From Myxococcota bacterium (GTDB taxonomy: Bacteria; Myxococcota_A; UBA9160; UBA4427): 64,000 nt of DNA. Position 1 is the first letter of the stretch; each line of letters starts with the position of its first letter. The notes beneath the pieces were generated by a model. It did no database searches. It worked only from the letters and a program-made list of their open reading frames with translations, and had not been told where the DNA came from. Shown piece after piece: positions 35,235-43,944 of this stretch. The position numbers were made by a program, and so were the translations under genes. Where the stretch lies: assembly GCA_028823175.1 (NCBI GenBank), contig JAPKBZ010000006.1, positions 25,448 through 89,447 of the forward strand, read 5' to 3'.

Positions 35235-36122
35235 ATGAAGCCGGCGCCCTTTGAGTATGTGGCTCCCTCGACGATCAGCGGTGTCCTCGAAATTCTGGGT
35301 CAGAATGATCCGGATGAAGTGAAGCTCATGGCCGGAGGCCAGAGCCTGATGCCGCTGCTGAATATGCGGCTCTCCCGTCCCGCCCTGGTGATCGACCTCG
35401 GCAAGGTGGCGGATCTTGATTTTATTCGCGAGACGGATGAGGGCGTCGTGATCGGGGCGATGACGAGCAAGCGGGCCGTCGAGGACTCGGAATTGATCCT
35501 GCGCGAACACCCGCTCCTTTGGGAGTCGACGGTGGCCATCGGTCATCCCCCAATTCGCAATCGGGGAACGGTGGGCGGCTCGATGGCCCAGGCCGATCCC
35601 GCATCGGAATATCCTGCGGTGGCCCTGGTGCTCGGCGCCGAACTTGTCGCGGTGAGCGCCCGAGGCGAGAGGACCATCCCCGCGGACGATTTTTTCGTGA
35701 CCTTTCTGACGACATGCCTGGAGCCCGACGAAGTCCTGACCGAGATCCGGATACCGCGCTTGGCGCCGCGGTCGGGTTGGGCCTTCCAGGAAGTGGCTCG
35801 TCGCCACGGCGACTTCGCCATTGTAGGAGCGACGGCCACCCTGCGCCTTGAGGCCGGCGTTGTGGTCGATCCACGCATCGCGGTTTTCGGGGTGGCCGAC
35901 CGGGCCCTCCGCTTTTCCGCGGCCGAGTCCCTGCTCACCGGGCAGGCGGCCAGCGACGAGATGATCGATGAAGTGGCCTCCCAGGCTGCGGCGGCGGTGG
36001 AGGATCCTCTCGAGGACGCCCATGCCTCAGCGGATTATCGCCGCCACCTTGCGGGTGTGCTGGTGGGACGGGTGCTGCGGGAGGCGGCCGTCAGGGCTGC
36101 CGAGGCGAGTACAGGAGCATGA
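35235..36122 (+). CDS. Molybdenum hydroxylase FAD subunit (CoxM-type)
   Basis: A 295-aa FAD-binding subunit of the xanthine oxidase family. KLMAGGQSLMPLLNMRLSRP is the first FAD motif, and IRNRGTVGGSMAQADPASE the second. It passes electrons from the Fe-S subunit to an acceptor. The small-subunit start overlaps its stop (ATGA), and the large subunit follows, giving the full M-S-L set. It starts the plus-strand operon that runs to 42555. Confidence 0.92.
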   Translation: MKPAPFEYVAPSTISGVLEILGQNDPDEVKLMAGGQSLMPLLNMRLSRPALVIDLGKVADLDFIRETDEGVVIGAMTSKRAVEDSELILREHPLLWESTVAIGHPPIRNRGTVGGSMAQADPASEYPAVALVLGAELVAVSARGERTIPADDFFVTFLTTCLEPDEVLTEIRIPRLAPRSGWAFQEVARRHGDFAIVGATATLRLEAGVVVDPRIAVFGVADRALRFSAAESLLTGQAASDEMIDEVASQAAAAVEDPLEDAHASADYRRHLAGVLVGRVLREAAVRAAEASTGA

Positions 36123-36631
36123 CGAATATGGCGAGTGAATCCCCCCAACAAGGCGGAATCAGGCTGAAGGTCAGGGTCAACGGGGAGCACCACGAATCCG
36201 TCGTCGATCCGCGGATGAACCTGGCCGACTACCTGCGCGAGGAGTTGCGGCTCACGGCCACCCACGTGGGTTGTGAACACGGCGTCTGCGGCATTTGCAA
36301 CGTCCTCGTCGACGGTCAGGCGGTTCGCAGTTGCCTGATGCTGGCGGTTCAAGTCGATGGCAAGGAGGTGCGCACCGTCGAAGGCCTTGCCGAAGGGGGT
36401 AAATTGCACCCCATCCAGGAGGCCTTTATCGAGGAGCACGGCCTGCAGTGCGGTTTCTGCACCGGCGGCTTCATGATGGCACTCTGCGAACTTTTTGATC
36501 GTAATCCGAGCCCGAGCGAAGCGGAGATCAAGGAGGTTGTCGGCGGCCAGATCTGTCGTTGCACCGGTTATAACGCGATTCTTCGCTCGGCTCAGAACGC
36601 CGCGGCGAAAATGAGTGCCAGTCGCTCCTAG
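36119..36631 (+). CDS. Molybdenum hydroxylase 2Fe-2S subunit (CoxS-type)
   Basis: A 170-aa iron-sulfur subunit with two [2Fe-2S] sites. The plant-ferredoxin-type cluster uses Cys52, 57, 60 and 72; the C-terminal four-helix cluster uses Cys111, 114, 146 and 148 (CGFCTGGF and CRCTGY). All eight ligands are present. Translationally coupled to the FAD subunit by a 4-base overlap. Confidence 0.95.
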   Translation: MTNMASESPQQGGIRLKVRVNGEHHESVVDPRMNLADYLREELRLTATHVGCEHGVCGICNVLVDGQAVRSCLMLAVQVDGKEVRTVEGLAEGGKLHPIQEAFIEEHGLQCGFCTGGFMMALCELFDRNPSPSEAEIKEVVGGQICRCTGYNAILRSAQNAAAKMSASRS

Positions 36632-36666
36632 GCGGCGGCCAGTTAGGCAAGAGGGCAATCAAGCGC

Positions 36667-39105
36667 ATGGCCATCGAAATACCCAAGAGCTTGGATCAGC
36701 TTCCGACCACCCGTCCGCGCTACGTGGGCCGGGGCATTCGGCGCGTCGAAGACGTAGGCCTCCTGACGGGTCGGGTGGAGTTCGTGGACGACGTCGTGCT
36801 TCCCCGGATGCTGCATTGCGCGATCCTGCGTAGCCCGCTCCCCCACGCACGGATCACCGGCGTCGATACCCAGGCGGCCGAGGCTCTTGAGGGCGTTACG
36901 GCGGTGGTGACAGGGGAAGATGCCCGGCGCTGGAGCCTGCCCGCGCAATCCTCGCCCGAGGGTTGGGGAACTCATTGCATTGCGGGAGATAAAGTCCATT
37001 ACGTGGGCGAGCCTGTCGCGGCCGTAGCGGCTTCGAGTCGCCGAGTGGCCGAGGATGCCCTGGAACTCATCGAGGTGGATTACGAACCCTTCGAGGCGGT
37101 GGCCGATCCCTTCGAGGCGATGAAGCCCGAGAGCCCCCGGGTCCTCGATGCCCAGGAGACCAACGTGATGTTGGATCGGGTCTTCACCTGGGGCGATGTC
37201 GATGGGGCCTTCGCGGATGCGGCCCACGTCTTCCAGGAAAAATTTCGCTGGAATCGCCTGGGTGCCAACCCCACCGAGACTTTTGGGTGTATCTCTGAGT
37301 GGGATCCGATGAGCCTCGACCTCACGATTCATGGGAGCATCCAGTCTCCCGGCATGTTCGGCCTGGGAAGGGCGGCGACTTTCGGCCTGCCCTCCAACAA
37401 GGTCAATATCATTTCCCATCCCCACGGAGGAAGTTTTGGGGGGAAGGGGGGAACCCGGGGCTGCGACATCAGTTGCCTGCTCTCGCGCAAGGTCGGCGGC
37501 CGCCCGGTGAAATGGATCGAGGATCGCGGCGAGTACTTGCTCTCGGGAGGCGGCCAGGCCTGGGATCGCCATTACGAGGTCGCTCTGGCGCTGGATGCCC
37601 AAGGGATCGTGACCGGTCTCAAGGTCGGGCTGGTCGACGATCTCGGCGCTACGGGTGAAGCCTACGGGGCGATTTCCGCGGCCAAACCCTTGGCCGCCTT
37701 TACCGGTCCCTACACGATTCCCGTCGCGCAATACGACCTCAAGCTGGTGGCGACCAACAAGTTGCCCTGCGGTCCGTATCGGGGCATGGGGCCGCCTCCG
37801 CATTTCTTCGTTCTCGAACAGATGATGGATATCGCCGCGCGCAGCCTGGGCGAAGACCCCGCTGAATTCAGGCGCAAGAATTTTATTCCCGCAGATCAGT
37901 TCCCCTACACGATTCCCAGCGGCAACGAATACGACAGCGGCAATTACGGCGAGGTCCTCGACCAAGTGTTGGCCCTCTCCGACTATTCTGCGATGCGAGC
38001 CGCCCAGGCCGAGGCTCGGGCCGAAGGGCGCCTGGTGGGTGTCGGCGTCGCGAGCGCCATCGAGCCCGGGGTCTTCGATTGGAACGCGTACGCGATCGTG
38101 GGCATGCCGGGGACGGGAGTGCCGGAAGGGGCCACGGTCAATATCGACATTTTGGGCAATGCCACGGTCCGTGTGGGTTTTTCCCTGGAAGGCCAGGGGC
38201 AGTACACCCTCATCACTCAGTTGGTGGCCGACTATTTCGGCTACGAACCCGAGGACGTACGGGTGGTACAACTCGATACCCAGTCGGCCCCGCCCTCGTT
38301 CGGGCCCGGTGGAAGCAGGCTCGGTGTGGCGATTACCGGCGCGGTTCTGGGCGCATGCGAGCGGATCAGGGAGAAAATGGCCCGGGTCGTGGCGGTTCTG
38401 ATGCAGAGCGAGGCCGAGAATATCGAGTTTATGGACGGCAAGTTCATGCTGAAGGGCGCACCCGGCGCTGAGATGACGGTGGCGGAAGTGGCGGGGACCA
38501 TGCTGGCCCGCTCGGATCTCCTGCCTCCGGATATCGACCCCAGGCCGGAAGCCACCCACGTTTGGACGGCCGCCGGCCGAACCCCGGCCGATGAACAGGG
38601 CCGGGCCAAGAGCTACCTCACCGCCGCCCATGCGGTCCATATTGTCCAGGTGGAGATCGATGCAGAGACGGGGATGGTGGAGATTCAGCGGTACTGTCTC
38701 GCCGACGATTGCGGGACTCGCCTGAACCCCGATACCGTTGAAGGTCAGACCGAGGGCAGCGTGGTCCAGGGGATCGGCGCAGCGCTCCTCGAGGAATATG
38801 TCTACGATGAAGGTGCCCAACCCCTGACGACGAGCTTCATGGACTATCTGATGCCCACTGTCTTCGACGCGCCGAAAATCGAGATGGTGGCCGTGGTGAC
38901 GCCTTCCCCCTTTACGCCCCTCGGCGCCAAGGGCTGCGGGGAGGGGGCCATCCATACCACGCCTGCGGCGGTCATGTGCGCCATCAATGACGCCCTTGCA
39001 CCCCTTGGGACTTCGGCCCGTGAGGTGCCGGCCTCGCCCATGCGGCTATGGAAATTGATCAGCGAGGCGCGCAATCGAGCCTCGGATGAAAGTAACGATG
39101 ACTGA
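36667..39105 (+). CDS. Molybdenum hydroxylase large (molybdopterin cytosine dinucleotide) subunit
   Basis: An 812-aa catalytic subunit of the xanthine oxidase/CoxL family. GGSFGGKGGTRGCDIS matches the cofactor-binding region, and KGCGEGAIHTTPAA near residue 757 carries the expected catalytic Glu. The active-site loop near 370 reads PYRGMGPP. That is neither the AYRCSFR of true CO dehydrogenase nor the common AYRGAGR, so CO is not the substrate. Likely reactions are hydroxylation of an aldehyde, an N-heterocycle or an activated C-H in a CoA ester. The operon also encodes an amidohydrolase and an Ltp2-like pair, so a shared pathway is likely. Confidence 0.92.
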   Translation: MAIEIPKSLDQLPTTRPRYVGRGIRRVEDVGLLTGRVEFVDDVVLPRMLHCAILRSPLPHARITGVDTQAAEALEGVTAVVTGEDARRWSLPAQSSPEGWGTHCIAGDKVHYVGEPVAAVAASSRRVAEDALELIEVDYEPFEAVADPFEAMKPESPRVLDAQETNVMLDRVFTWGDVDGAFADAAHVFQEKFRWNRLGANPTETFGCISEWDPMSLDLTIHGSIQSPGMFGLGRAATFGLPSNKVNIISHPHGGSFGGKGGTRGCDISCLLSRKVGGRPVKWIEDRGEYLLSGGGQAWDRHYEVALALDAQGIVTGLKVGLVDDLGATGEAYGAISAAKPLAAFTGPYTIPVAQYDLKLVATNKLPCGPYRGMGPPPHFFVLEQMMDIAARSLGEDPAEFRRKNFIPADQFPYTIPSGNEYDSGNYGEVLDQVLALSDYSAMRAAQAEARAEGRLVGVGVASAIEPGVFDWNAYAIVGMPGTGVPEGATVNIDILGNATVRVGFSLEGQGQYTLITQLVADYFGYEPEDVRVVQLDTQSAPPSFGPGGSRLGVAITGAVLGACERIREKMARVVAVLMQSEAENIEFMDGKFMLKGAPGAEMTVAEVAGTMLARSDLLPPDIDPRPEATHVWTAAGRTPADEQGRAKSYLTAAHAVHIVQVEIDAETGMVEIQRYCLADDCGTRLNPDTVEGQTEGSVVQGIGAALLEEYVYDEGAQPLTTSFMDYLMPTVFDAPKIEMVAVVTPSPFTPLGAKGCGEGAIHTTPAAVMCAINDALAPLGTSAREVPASPMRLWKLISEARNRASDESNDD

Positions 39106-39140
39106 AAGTTCACCTGGAAACCTTGAGTAAGGAGAAGAGC

Positions 39141-40118
39141 ATGGCTGAGAAAGATCATTTCGTGGCGCTATCGGAGTGCCATTTTATGAATCCCCAGACG
39201 CTGGAAGAGTTGAGCTACTACCCGGGGATGCCTCGTTGGTGGGATAGCGTCAACGGCGTGATGCGAGCCTGGGCCGACCGTGACCTCACTGCCGAAGATG
39301 CAGAGTGGCCCGCTCCGGTGGCCGAGGAACTTATCAAGCACATGGATATCGCCGAGGTAGACGTTTGTTTCTGCCTTCGTGAGGGCATGATGGATGTGAG
39401 CGGCCAGACCGCTCCCCTGTCGACCAATGGCTTCATGATGCAGCAGATCGCTCCTTATCCCGAGCGCATGTATCTCGAGTGCATGGTGGGTCCGATCATC
39501 CGCCGCGGGGTCGACAACGCGATCTGGGAACTCGAGTACATGGTCAAGGAGTGCAACGCAAAGCTCTGCAAGGTCTATGCACCTGAGGATCTAGGCGCTC
39601 TCGACGATAAGCGGCTCTGGCCCTTCTACGAAAAGGCCTGCGAACTCGATGTCGCCCTGACCGTGCACACGGGTATGTCCTATGTGGTGCCTCAGCCGAG
39701 CAAGCACACCCACCCGGATACCCTCGACCAGGTCCTGCTCGACTTCCCCGATCTCAAGATCATTGCCTACCACATGGGGTGGCCCCATACCGAGGAGTTG
39801 ATCGGCCTGGCGGGCAAGCACTCCAACCTCTACCTGAGCATGTCGGGGATTATTGGTTGGTACGCGCGCGCTCCGTACCGGGGTTACCACGCGATTGGCA
39901 CAGCTCTCCAGTGGGTCGATCCGAGCAAAATCGTGATGGGTCTGGATCTGACCTTTGACGACATGAAGCGCGTGGTCGATTGGGTTCGCACTCTCCAGAT
40001 CCCCGAGGAGTTGCGCGAGCAGTACGGCTACCTTGAGATCACCGAGGATATGCGACGGGGTTTTCTGGGGGAGAACCTGGCCCGTCTCGCCAAGATTGAC
40101 ACCACAAAGCGCGTCTGA
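39141..40118 (+). CDS. Amidohydrolase-2 family protein (ACMSD/LigW-like TIM barrel)
   Basis: A 325-aa metal-dependent amidohydrolase of the decarboxylase-like subgroup. TVHTGMSYV and IIAYHMGWPHTEELIGLA supply His ligands, and VMGLDLTFDDMKR the catalytic Asp region. The N-terminal metal motif usually D-x-H-x-H is altered to SECHF, so metal use may be changed. Family members decarboxylate or hydrolyse ring-cleavage products. ATG 39141 follows AAGGAGAAGAG, better placed than TTG 39123. It lies 35 bp after the Mo subunit. Confidence 0.85.
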   Translation: MAEKDHFVALSECHFMNPQTLEELSYYPGMPRWWDSVNGVMRAWADRDLTAEDAEWPAPVAEELIKHMDIAEVDVCFCLREGMMDVSGQTAPLSTNGFMMQQIAPYPERMYLECMVGPIIRRGVDNAIWELEYMVKECNAKLCKVYAPEDLGALDDKRLWPFYEKACELDVALTVHTGMSYVVPQPSKHTHPDTLDQVLLDFPDLKIIAYHMGWPHTEELIGLAGKHSNLYLSMSGIIGWYARAPYRGYHAIGTALQWVDPSKIVMGLDLTFDDMKRVVDWVRTLQIPEELREQYGYLEITEDMRRGFLGENLARLAKIDTTKRV

Positions 40119-40138
40119 GCCGGAGGCAGTCCATCTCG

Positions 40139-41296
40139 ATGAAAGAAGCTTGCATCGTCGGAATCGGCCAGACCGACTATTGCCGAAAGCCCGGGTCGGG
40201 GATGAGTCAACTGGCTCTCCAGTTGCAAGCCGCTTCCCGGGCCATCGGTGAGGCCGGGCTGAAGCCCGGGGAGATCGACGGCATCATGCCTTTCCCCAAT
40301 CTGGGGAGAGCCGAGGAATTCGCCGCCAACTTGGGCTGCGAAAATCTCCGCTATGCGGCCACGATCCATATGGGGGGCGCGGCACCCGTCGCGTCCCTCC
40401 AGGCCGCCGCCGCTGCCGTCAACTCGGGTATGGCCAATTACGTGTTGCTGCCCGCCGGCTGGAACGGCTACTCGGGAGCTCGCGTACGCCAGACCGTTTC
40501 GCAGGATGTCTCGTCGATCCCTGGGGGAGAGATCGCCCGGGACTACTATCTGCCCTTTGGGTTCACCGCCCCTCCTCAATGGTATTCAGTTCTCGCACGG
40601 CGCCACATGCACGAGTTTGGGACGCGGAGCGAACAGCTCGGCGCGATCGCGTTGGCCATGCGCAAGCACGCCCAGCTCAATTCGAATGCGGTGATGCATG
40701 GAAAGCCCATGACCATGGACGGCTACCTCGCTTCGCCCATGCTTGCCGATCCCTACCGCTTCTTTGATTGTTGTCTGGAAACCGATGGCGGTGCGGCGGT
40801 GGTGGTCACCAGTGCCGAGCGGGCTCGCGATCTGGAGACTCGCCCCGTGCGAATCCTTGCGGCGGCCAGCGGTCAACCCTACCCCGCGGACGAGATTACG
40901 AATCGGCGCGATATCTTCAGGACGGGGCTCACCATCGCGGCTCCGGAAGCCTTCGGCAAGGCCGGTCTGAAGCCTTCGGACGTGGACTTTGCCATGATTT
41001 ACGACTGTTTCACCTTTGAGGTTCTCCAGCAGCTCGAAGAGGTCGGCTTCTGCGAGCGTGGCGAGGGTGGCTCCTTCGTCGAGGGCGGCCGGATTGAACT
41101 GGGTGGAGAACTCCCGGTGAATACCCACGGCGGTCTCCTCTCTGAGGCCCATGTCCTGGGGATGAGTCATATCGTCGAGGCCGTACGCCAGCTCCGGGGT
41201 GAGTTGGGGGAGCGTCAGGTCAAGGATGCCGAGTTGGGTGTCGTTACGGGTTGGGGCGATTTCGGAGACGGCAGCATTGCCCTCTTGGCGCGCTGA
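40139..41296 (+). CDS. Thiolase-fold protein without nucleophilic Cys (Ltp2-like), second copy
   Basis: A 385-aa paralogue of the protein at 4-1188: VGIGQTDYCRKPG at the start, ATIHMGGAAPVASL at the former Cys site (Gly80), FAMIYDCFTFEVLQQLEEVG, and the [13 protein letters not shown] box. Loss of the Cys argues for aldolase-type C-C cleavage. It is followed 12 bp later by its own DUF35 partner. Similarity between the two copies runs end to end, with drift suggesting old duplication and separate substrates. Confidence 0.87.
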   Translation: MKEACIVGIGQTDYCRKPGSGMSQLALQLQAASRAIGEAGLKPGEIDGIMPFPNLGRAEEFAANLGCENLRYAATIHMGGAAPVASLQAAAAAVNSGMANYVLLPAGWNGYSGARVRQTVSQDVSSIPGGEIARDYYLPFGFTAPPQWYSVLARRHMHEFGTRSEQLGAIALAMRKHAQLNSNAVMHGKPMTMDGYLASPMLADPYRFFDCCLETDGGAAVVVTSAERARDLETRPVRILAAASGQPYPADEITNRRDIFRTGLTIAAPEAFGKAGLKPSDVDFAMIYDCFTFEVLQQLEEVGFCERGEGGSFVEGGRIELGGELPVNTHGGLLSEAHVLGMSHIVEAVRQLRGELGERQVKDAELGVVTGWGDFGDGSIALLAR

Positions 41297-41308
41297 GGAG
41301 AGAATTCG

Positions 41309-41722
41309 ATGACTGAATACAGCTTGCCCCTGCCTGTCCTTGAGGGGCATAGCGCTGATTTCTACGGCTTCTGCAAGGAAGGCGAACTGCGATTTCAACG
41401 CTGCGATGGCTGTGGGGCGTGGCGGCACGTGCCTCGCGAACTCTGCGCTGAATGCGGAAGTTGGGAGTGGACATGGACGCTCTCGAGCGGGAAGGGCGAG
41501 GTCTTCACCTATACGGTGGTGGGCCGTGCGCTGCATCCGGCGTTCGACGATTCCGTCCCCTACGCGGTCAGCGTGGTGGAGATGGAAGAGGGCGTTCGCG
41601 TGCTCAGCCGAGTGGCCGATGTGGAGCCCGGAGAACTCGAGATCGGAATGCCGGTTCAGGTCGATTTTGAAGCCGTGACCGACGAAATAAGCCTGCCGAT
41701 TTTCCGTCGAGTGACCGGTTAA
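41309..41722 (+). CDS. DUF35 / OB-fold zinc-ribbon protein
   Basis: A 137-aa DUF35 protein with Cys32, 35, 46 and 49, the same numbering as the copy at 1231-1650. The N-terminal helix EGHSADFYGFCKEG is where DUF35 proteins contact thiolase-fold partners. It sits directly behind its Ltp2-like gene, and a hydratase follows on the same strand. Confidence 0.88.
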   Translation: MTEYSLPLPVLEGHSADFYGFCKEGELRFQRCDGCGAWRHVPRELCAECGSWEWTWTLSSGKGEVFTYTVVGRALHPAFDDSVPYAVSVVEMEEGVRVLSRVADVEPGELEIGMPVQVDFEAVTDEISLPIFRRVTG

Positions 41723-41781
41723 GAAGCATCGCGAGAGCGTGGATTAAAATCGCCAGCTAGAAGAAGAGATTGGAGTCTGAC

Positions 41782-42555
41782 TTGGCCTTACCCAAAGAGA
41801 TTGTCTTCGAGAAGAAAGATCACGTCGCTGTCATCACGATTGACCGCCCGGACGCCCTGAACTCGCTGACCGCGGATATGCTGCTCGGCATAGAGGAGGC
41901 CTTTAAGGCTTTCGACGACGATCCGGAACTCTGGGTGGGGATCCTGACCGCCACTGGGGAGCGTGCGTTCTCATCGGGCCTGGATCTCAAGGAAGCCGCC
42001 CCGCTGCTGACCTCGGGCGATCAACTCGGTTTCGCGGATTGGACGAAGCGCCAGTTCTCTGACGTCTACAAGCCGATCATTTGTGCCGTCAACGGTTTTT
42101 GTATCGCCGGGGGAATGGAAATGCTCCTGGGGACGGATCTACGGATCGCCTCGGAGCACGCGACCTTCGGGTTGGGTGAGGTTCGTTGGGGGCTAGTGCC
42201 TCTCGGCGGCACGCATATCCGTCTCCCTCGCCAAATCCCCTGGGCGATGGCGATGCAACTCCTTCTCACGGGCAAGAATATCGATGCCCAGCGGGCCTAC
42301 GAGATGGGCCTGATCAACGAGGTGGTTCCGGCGGACCAGTTGATGGAAACCGCCCTCGATTGGGCCCAGAAGATGTGCAGGAACGGCCCCCTCGCCATGC
42401 GAACTGCCAAGGAGATCGCCGTTCGGAGCCTCGAACTCGAGAGCGGCTTCGTGCTCGAGAAGGCCCTCGGTCAGAAGGTGCTCAATTCCGAAGATGCCAA
42501 GGAAGGACCGGCGGCCTTCGCCGAGAAGCGGCCGGCGGAATTCAAGGGGCGCTAG
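41782..42555 (+). CDS. Enoyl-CoA hydratase (crotonase), both Glu present
   Basis: A 257-aa crotonase with both catalytic Glu residues (GGMEMLLGTD and FGLGEVRWGLVPLGG) and the C-terminal KRPAEFKGR. No ATG is available. I chose TTG 41782 because GGAG lies 6 bases upstream; TTG 41770 is the alternative. It ends the operon started at 35235, and its TAG overlaps the convergent methyltransferase TAG as CTAG. Confidence 0.87.
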   Translation: MALPKEIVFEKKDHVAVITIDRPDALNSLTADMLLGIEEAFKAFDDDPELWVGILTATGERAFSSGLDLKEAAPLLTSGDQLGFADWTKRQFSDVYKPIICAVNGFCIAGGMEMLLGTDLRIASEHATFGLGEVRWGLVPLGGTHIRLPRQIPWAMAMQLLLTGKNIDAQRAYEMGLINEVVPADQLMETALDWAQKMCRNGPLAMRTAKEIAVRSLELESGFVLEKALGQKVLNSEDAKEGPAAFAEKRPAEFKGR

Positions 42556-43214
42556 ACGCGGGTCAGATTTTCGGGCCCGAACTCGAAGATCGCGGCAGAG
42601 CAGGCGGGGGAATCCACGTCCGGGAGCGTACGCACGGCGTAGCGCGCGAGCGAGGGCAGGCCGAGGCGCGGTGAGGATGGGCGTTCCGGGTCGCTGAGCA
42701 GGATCGGTCTACCCTCCCTCACCAGGGGTCGAAGACGATCCAGAGGCTGGGGCTCGTAGAGGATGTCGCTGGCCACGAGCAGGTCCCAATCCTTGGGCAG
42801 GCGAGGGTGGGTGGCAATCTCTACCCGGTTACTCTGGGCATTGAGAGCGGTGGCTCGCCGGGCCTGGGGGTCCACGTCCACGGCATCGACCCGAGCGGCT
42901 CCGGCCAGGGCGGCGGCGATGGCGGCCACTCCCGACCCGGTCCCGAAATCGACGATGCGCTTGCCCCGGAACCTTTCGGGATGGTCGAGAATGAAGCGGG
43001 CCATGGCCTGACCGCTGCCCCAGCAAAAGGCCCAGAAGGGCGGGGCTTCGAGTCGCTCGAGACCCCGGCAACTCGCCTCGAGATCGAGGTCCGCGTCCAG
43101 AAGCCAGAGCCCGATCTCCGGACAGAGGGGGAGACGCTGAAAGGTCAACGGGCGGTCGAAGGCCTGCAGGTTGGACGTCGCTACGGTGGCGTGAGGCGCG
43201 GGGGAGGCGGCCAA
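42552..43214 (-). CDS. ETF-beta lysine methyltransferase homologue (METTL20-like)
   Basis: A 220-aa seven-beta-strand methyltransferase. The order matches mitochondrial and alpha-proteobacterial METTL20: PPFWAFCWGSGQAMARFILD, then the SAM motif IVDFGTGSGVAAIAAALAG (87-105), VDVDP at 112-116, and the post-IV motif SDILYEP (149-155). Known members methylate lysines next to the recognition loop of ETF-beta and slow electron transfer. The only plausible start is TTG 43214 with GAGGAAA in front; the long frame above it is low-complexity. etfA/etfB lie about 22 kb away. Homology is fairly strong; the substrate is inferred. Confidence 0.78.
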   Translation of the reverse strand: MAASPAPHATVATSNLQAFDRPLTFQRLPLCPEIGLWLLDADLDLEASCRGLERLEAPPFWAFCWGSGQAMARFILDHPERFRGKRIVDFGTGSGVAAIAAALAGAARVDAVDVDPQARRATALNAQSNRVEIATHPRLPKDWDLLVASDILYEPQPLDRLRPLVREGRPILLSDPERPSSPRLGLPSLARYAVRTLPDVDSPACSAAIFEFGPENLTRV

Positions 43215-43315
43215 GGGAAATTTCCTCGTCGGGTTGCGGGACTGCTGCCCAGACAGCCGCGAGGCTAGGCGAAGCGGTGCGGGGCCGGGGTGCAGCGGGT
43301 TGCTGCGTCCGGGTT

Positions 43316-43867
43316 CTAAGGAAGCGTCGGCGGAACGAGACGTTTGCGGAGCGCCGGGAGGTCCAACAATTCCCCCAGGTATTCGCTTTGGGTATCGACG
43401 AAGCGCATGAGGTTGCTGCCCTCTCCGATGCAGGGTCCGGGGGGCGGAGGCTGCAGCCATCCTCCCCCGGCGGCGCGCATATGCCTGCGATCGCTCTTCA
43501 ATTCGCGCAGATAGAGTGCGGCGGGAAGCCAACGGAAGCGCGGGGCGTGGGTTTCCCACGCGGCGGGTAGGGAGGGCAGTGAGGCTTCGAGGTAGTGCGA
43601 GGCCGGGGTGGGCAAGGTCAGGGTCGAGTCCGGATCCCAGGCCAAGTAGATCCCATCCCTGCGGGCCAGGAAGATGACATGGTAGTCCCAGAGGACCGCT
43701 TGCTCCGGATCCGGTGAGGTTTTCTGTTGCCAGAGGGCGACGCTACGTGCAGCATTCGAAATGAAGACTACGCTGGCACCGTCGAGTTGGCCCAGGGGAC
43801 CCGCACAGCGGTGCCAGGCATTCTCTTCGCAGAAATAGGGCCAATCGTGGGCGTGGGGATCGTCCAA
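43316..43867 (-). CDS. Protein N-terminal glutamine amidohydrolase (NTAQ1 / WDYHV family)
   Basis: A 183-aa protein with the whole NTAQ1 signature: YFCEENAW, LWDYHVIFLA and WDPDSTLTLP. These give the papain-like triad Cys13, His63 and Asp78, with spacing as in the human enzyme (28, 81, 97). NTAQ1 converts N-terminal Gln of proteins to Glu, making a degradation signal; the family is common in eukaryotes and rare in bacteria. The start is TTG 43867, without a strong ribosome-binding site, so a start a little upstream is possible. It is divergent from a GNAT-type gene that could act on the same N-termini. Confidence 0.82.
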   Translation of the reverse strand: MDDPHAHDWPYFCEENAWHRCAGPLGQLDGASVVFISNAARSVALWQQKTSPDPEQAVLWDYHVIFLARRDGIYLAWDPDSTLTLPTPASHYLEASLPSLPAAWETHAPRFRWLPAALYLRELKSDRRHMRAAGGGWLQPPPPGPCIGEGSNLMRFVDTQSEYLGELLDLPALRKRLVPPTLP

Positions 43868-43944
43868 GCCGGGAAAGGCTAGCGAGTCCCGCGGTCTTCA
43901 TGCCAGCAACGCGCGGGGGCTCCCGCGTCCGAGAACGGGATTTG

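Noticed and set aside
36643..38955. A 770-aa open frame on the minus strand opposite the Mo-hydroxylase large subunit
   Set aside because: It is a GC-bias shadow of the well-recognised 812-aa subunit; no domain is recognisable and composition is that of antisense translation.
36667..39105. Aerobic CO dehydrogenase (CoxL)
   Set aside because: The diagnostic AYRCSFR loop is absent (PYRGMGPP instead).
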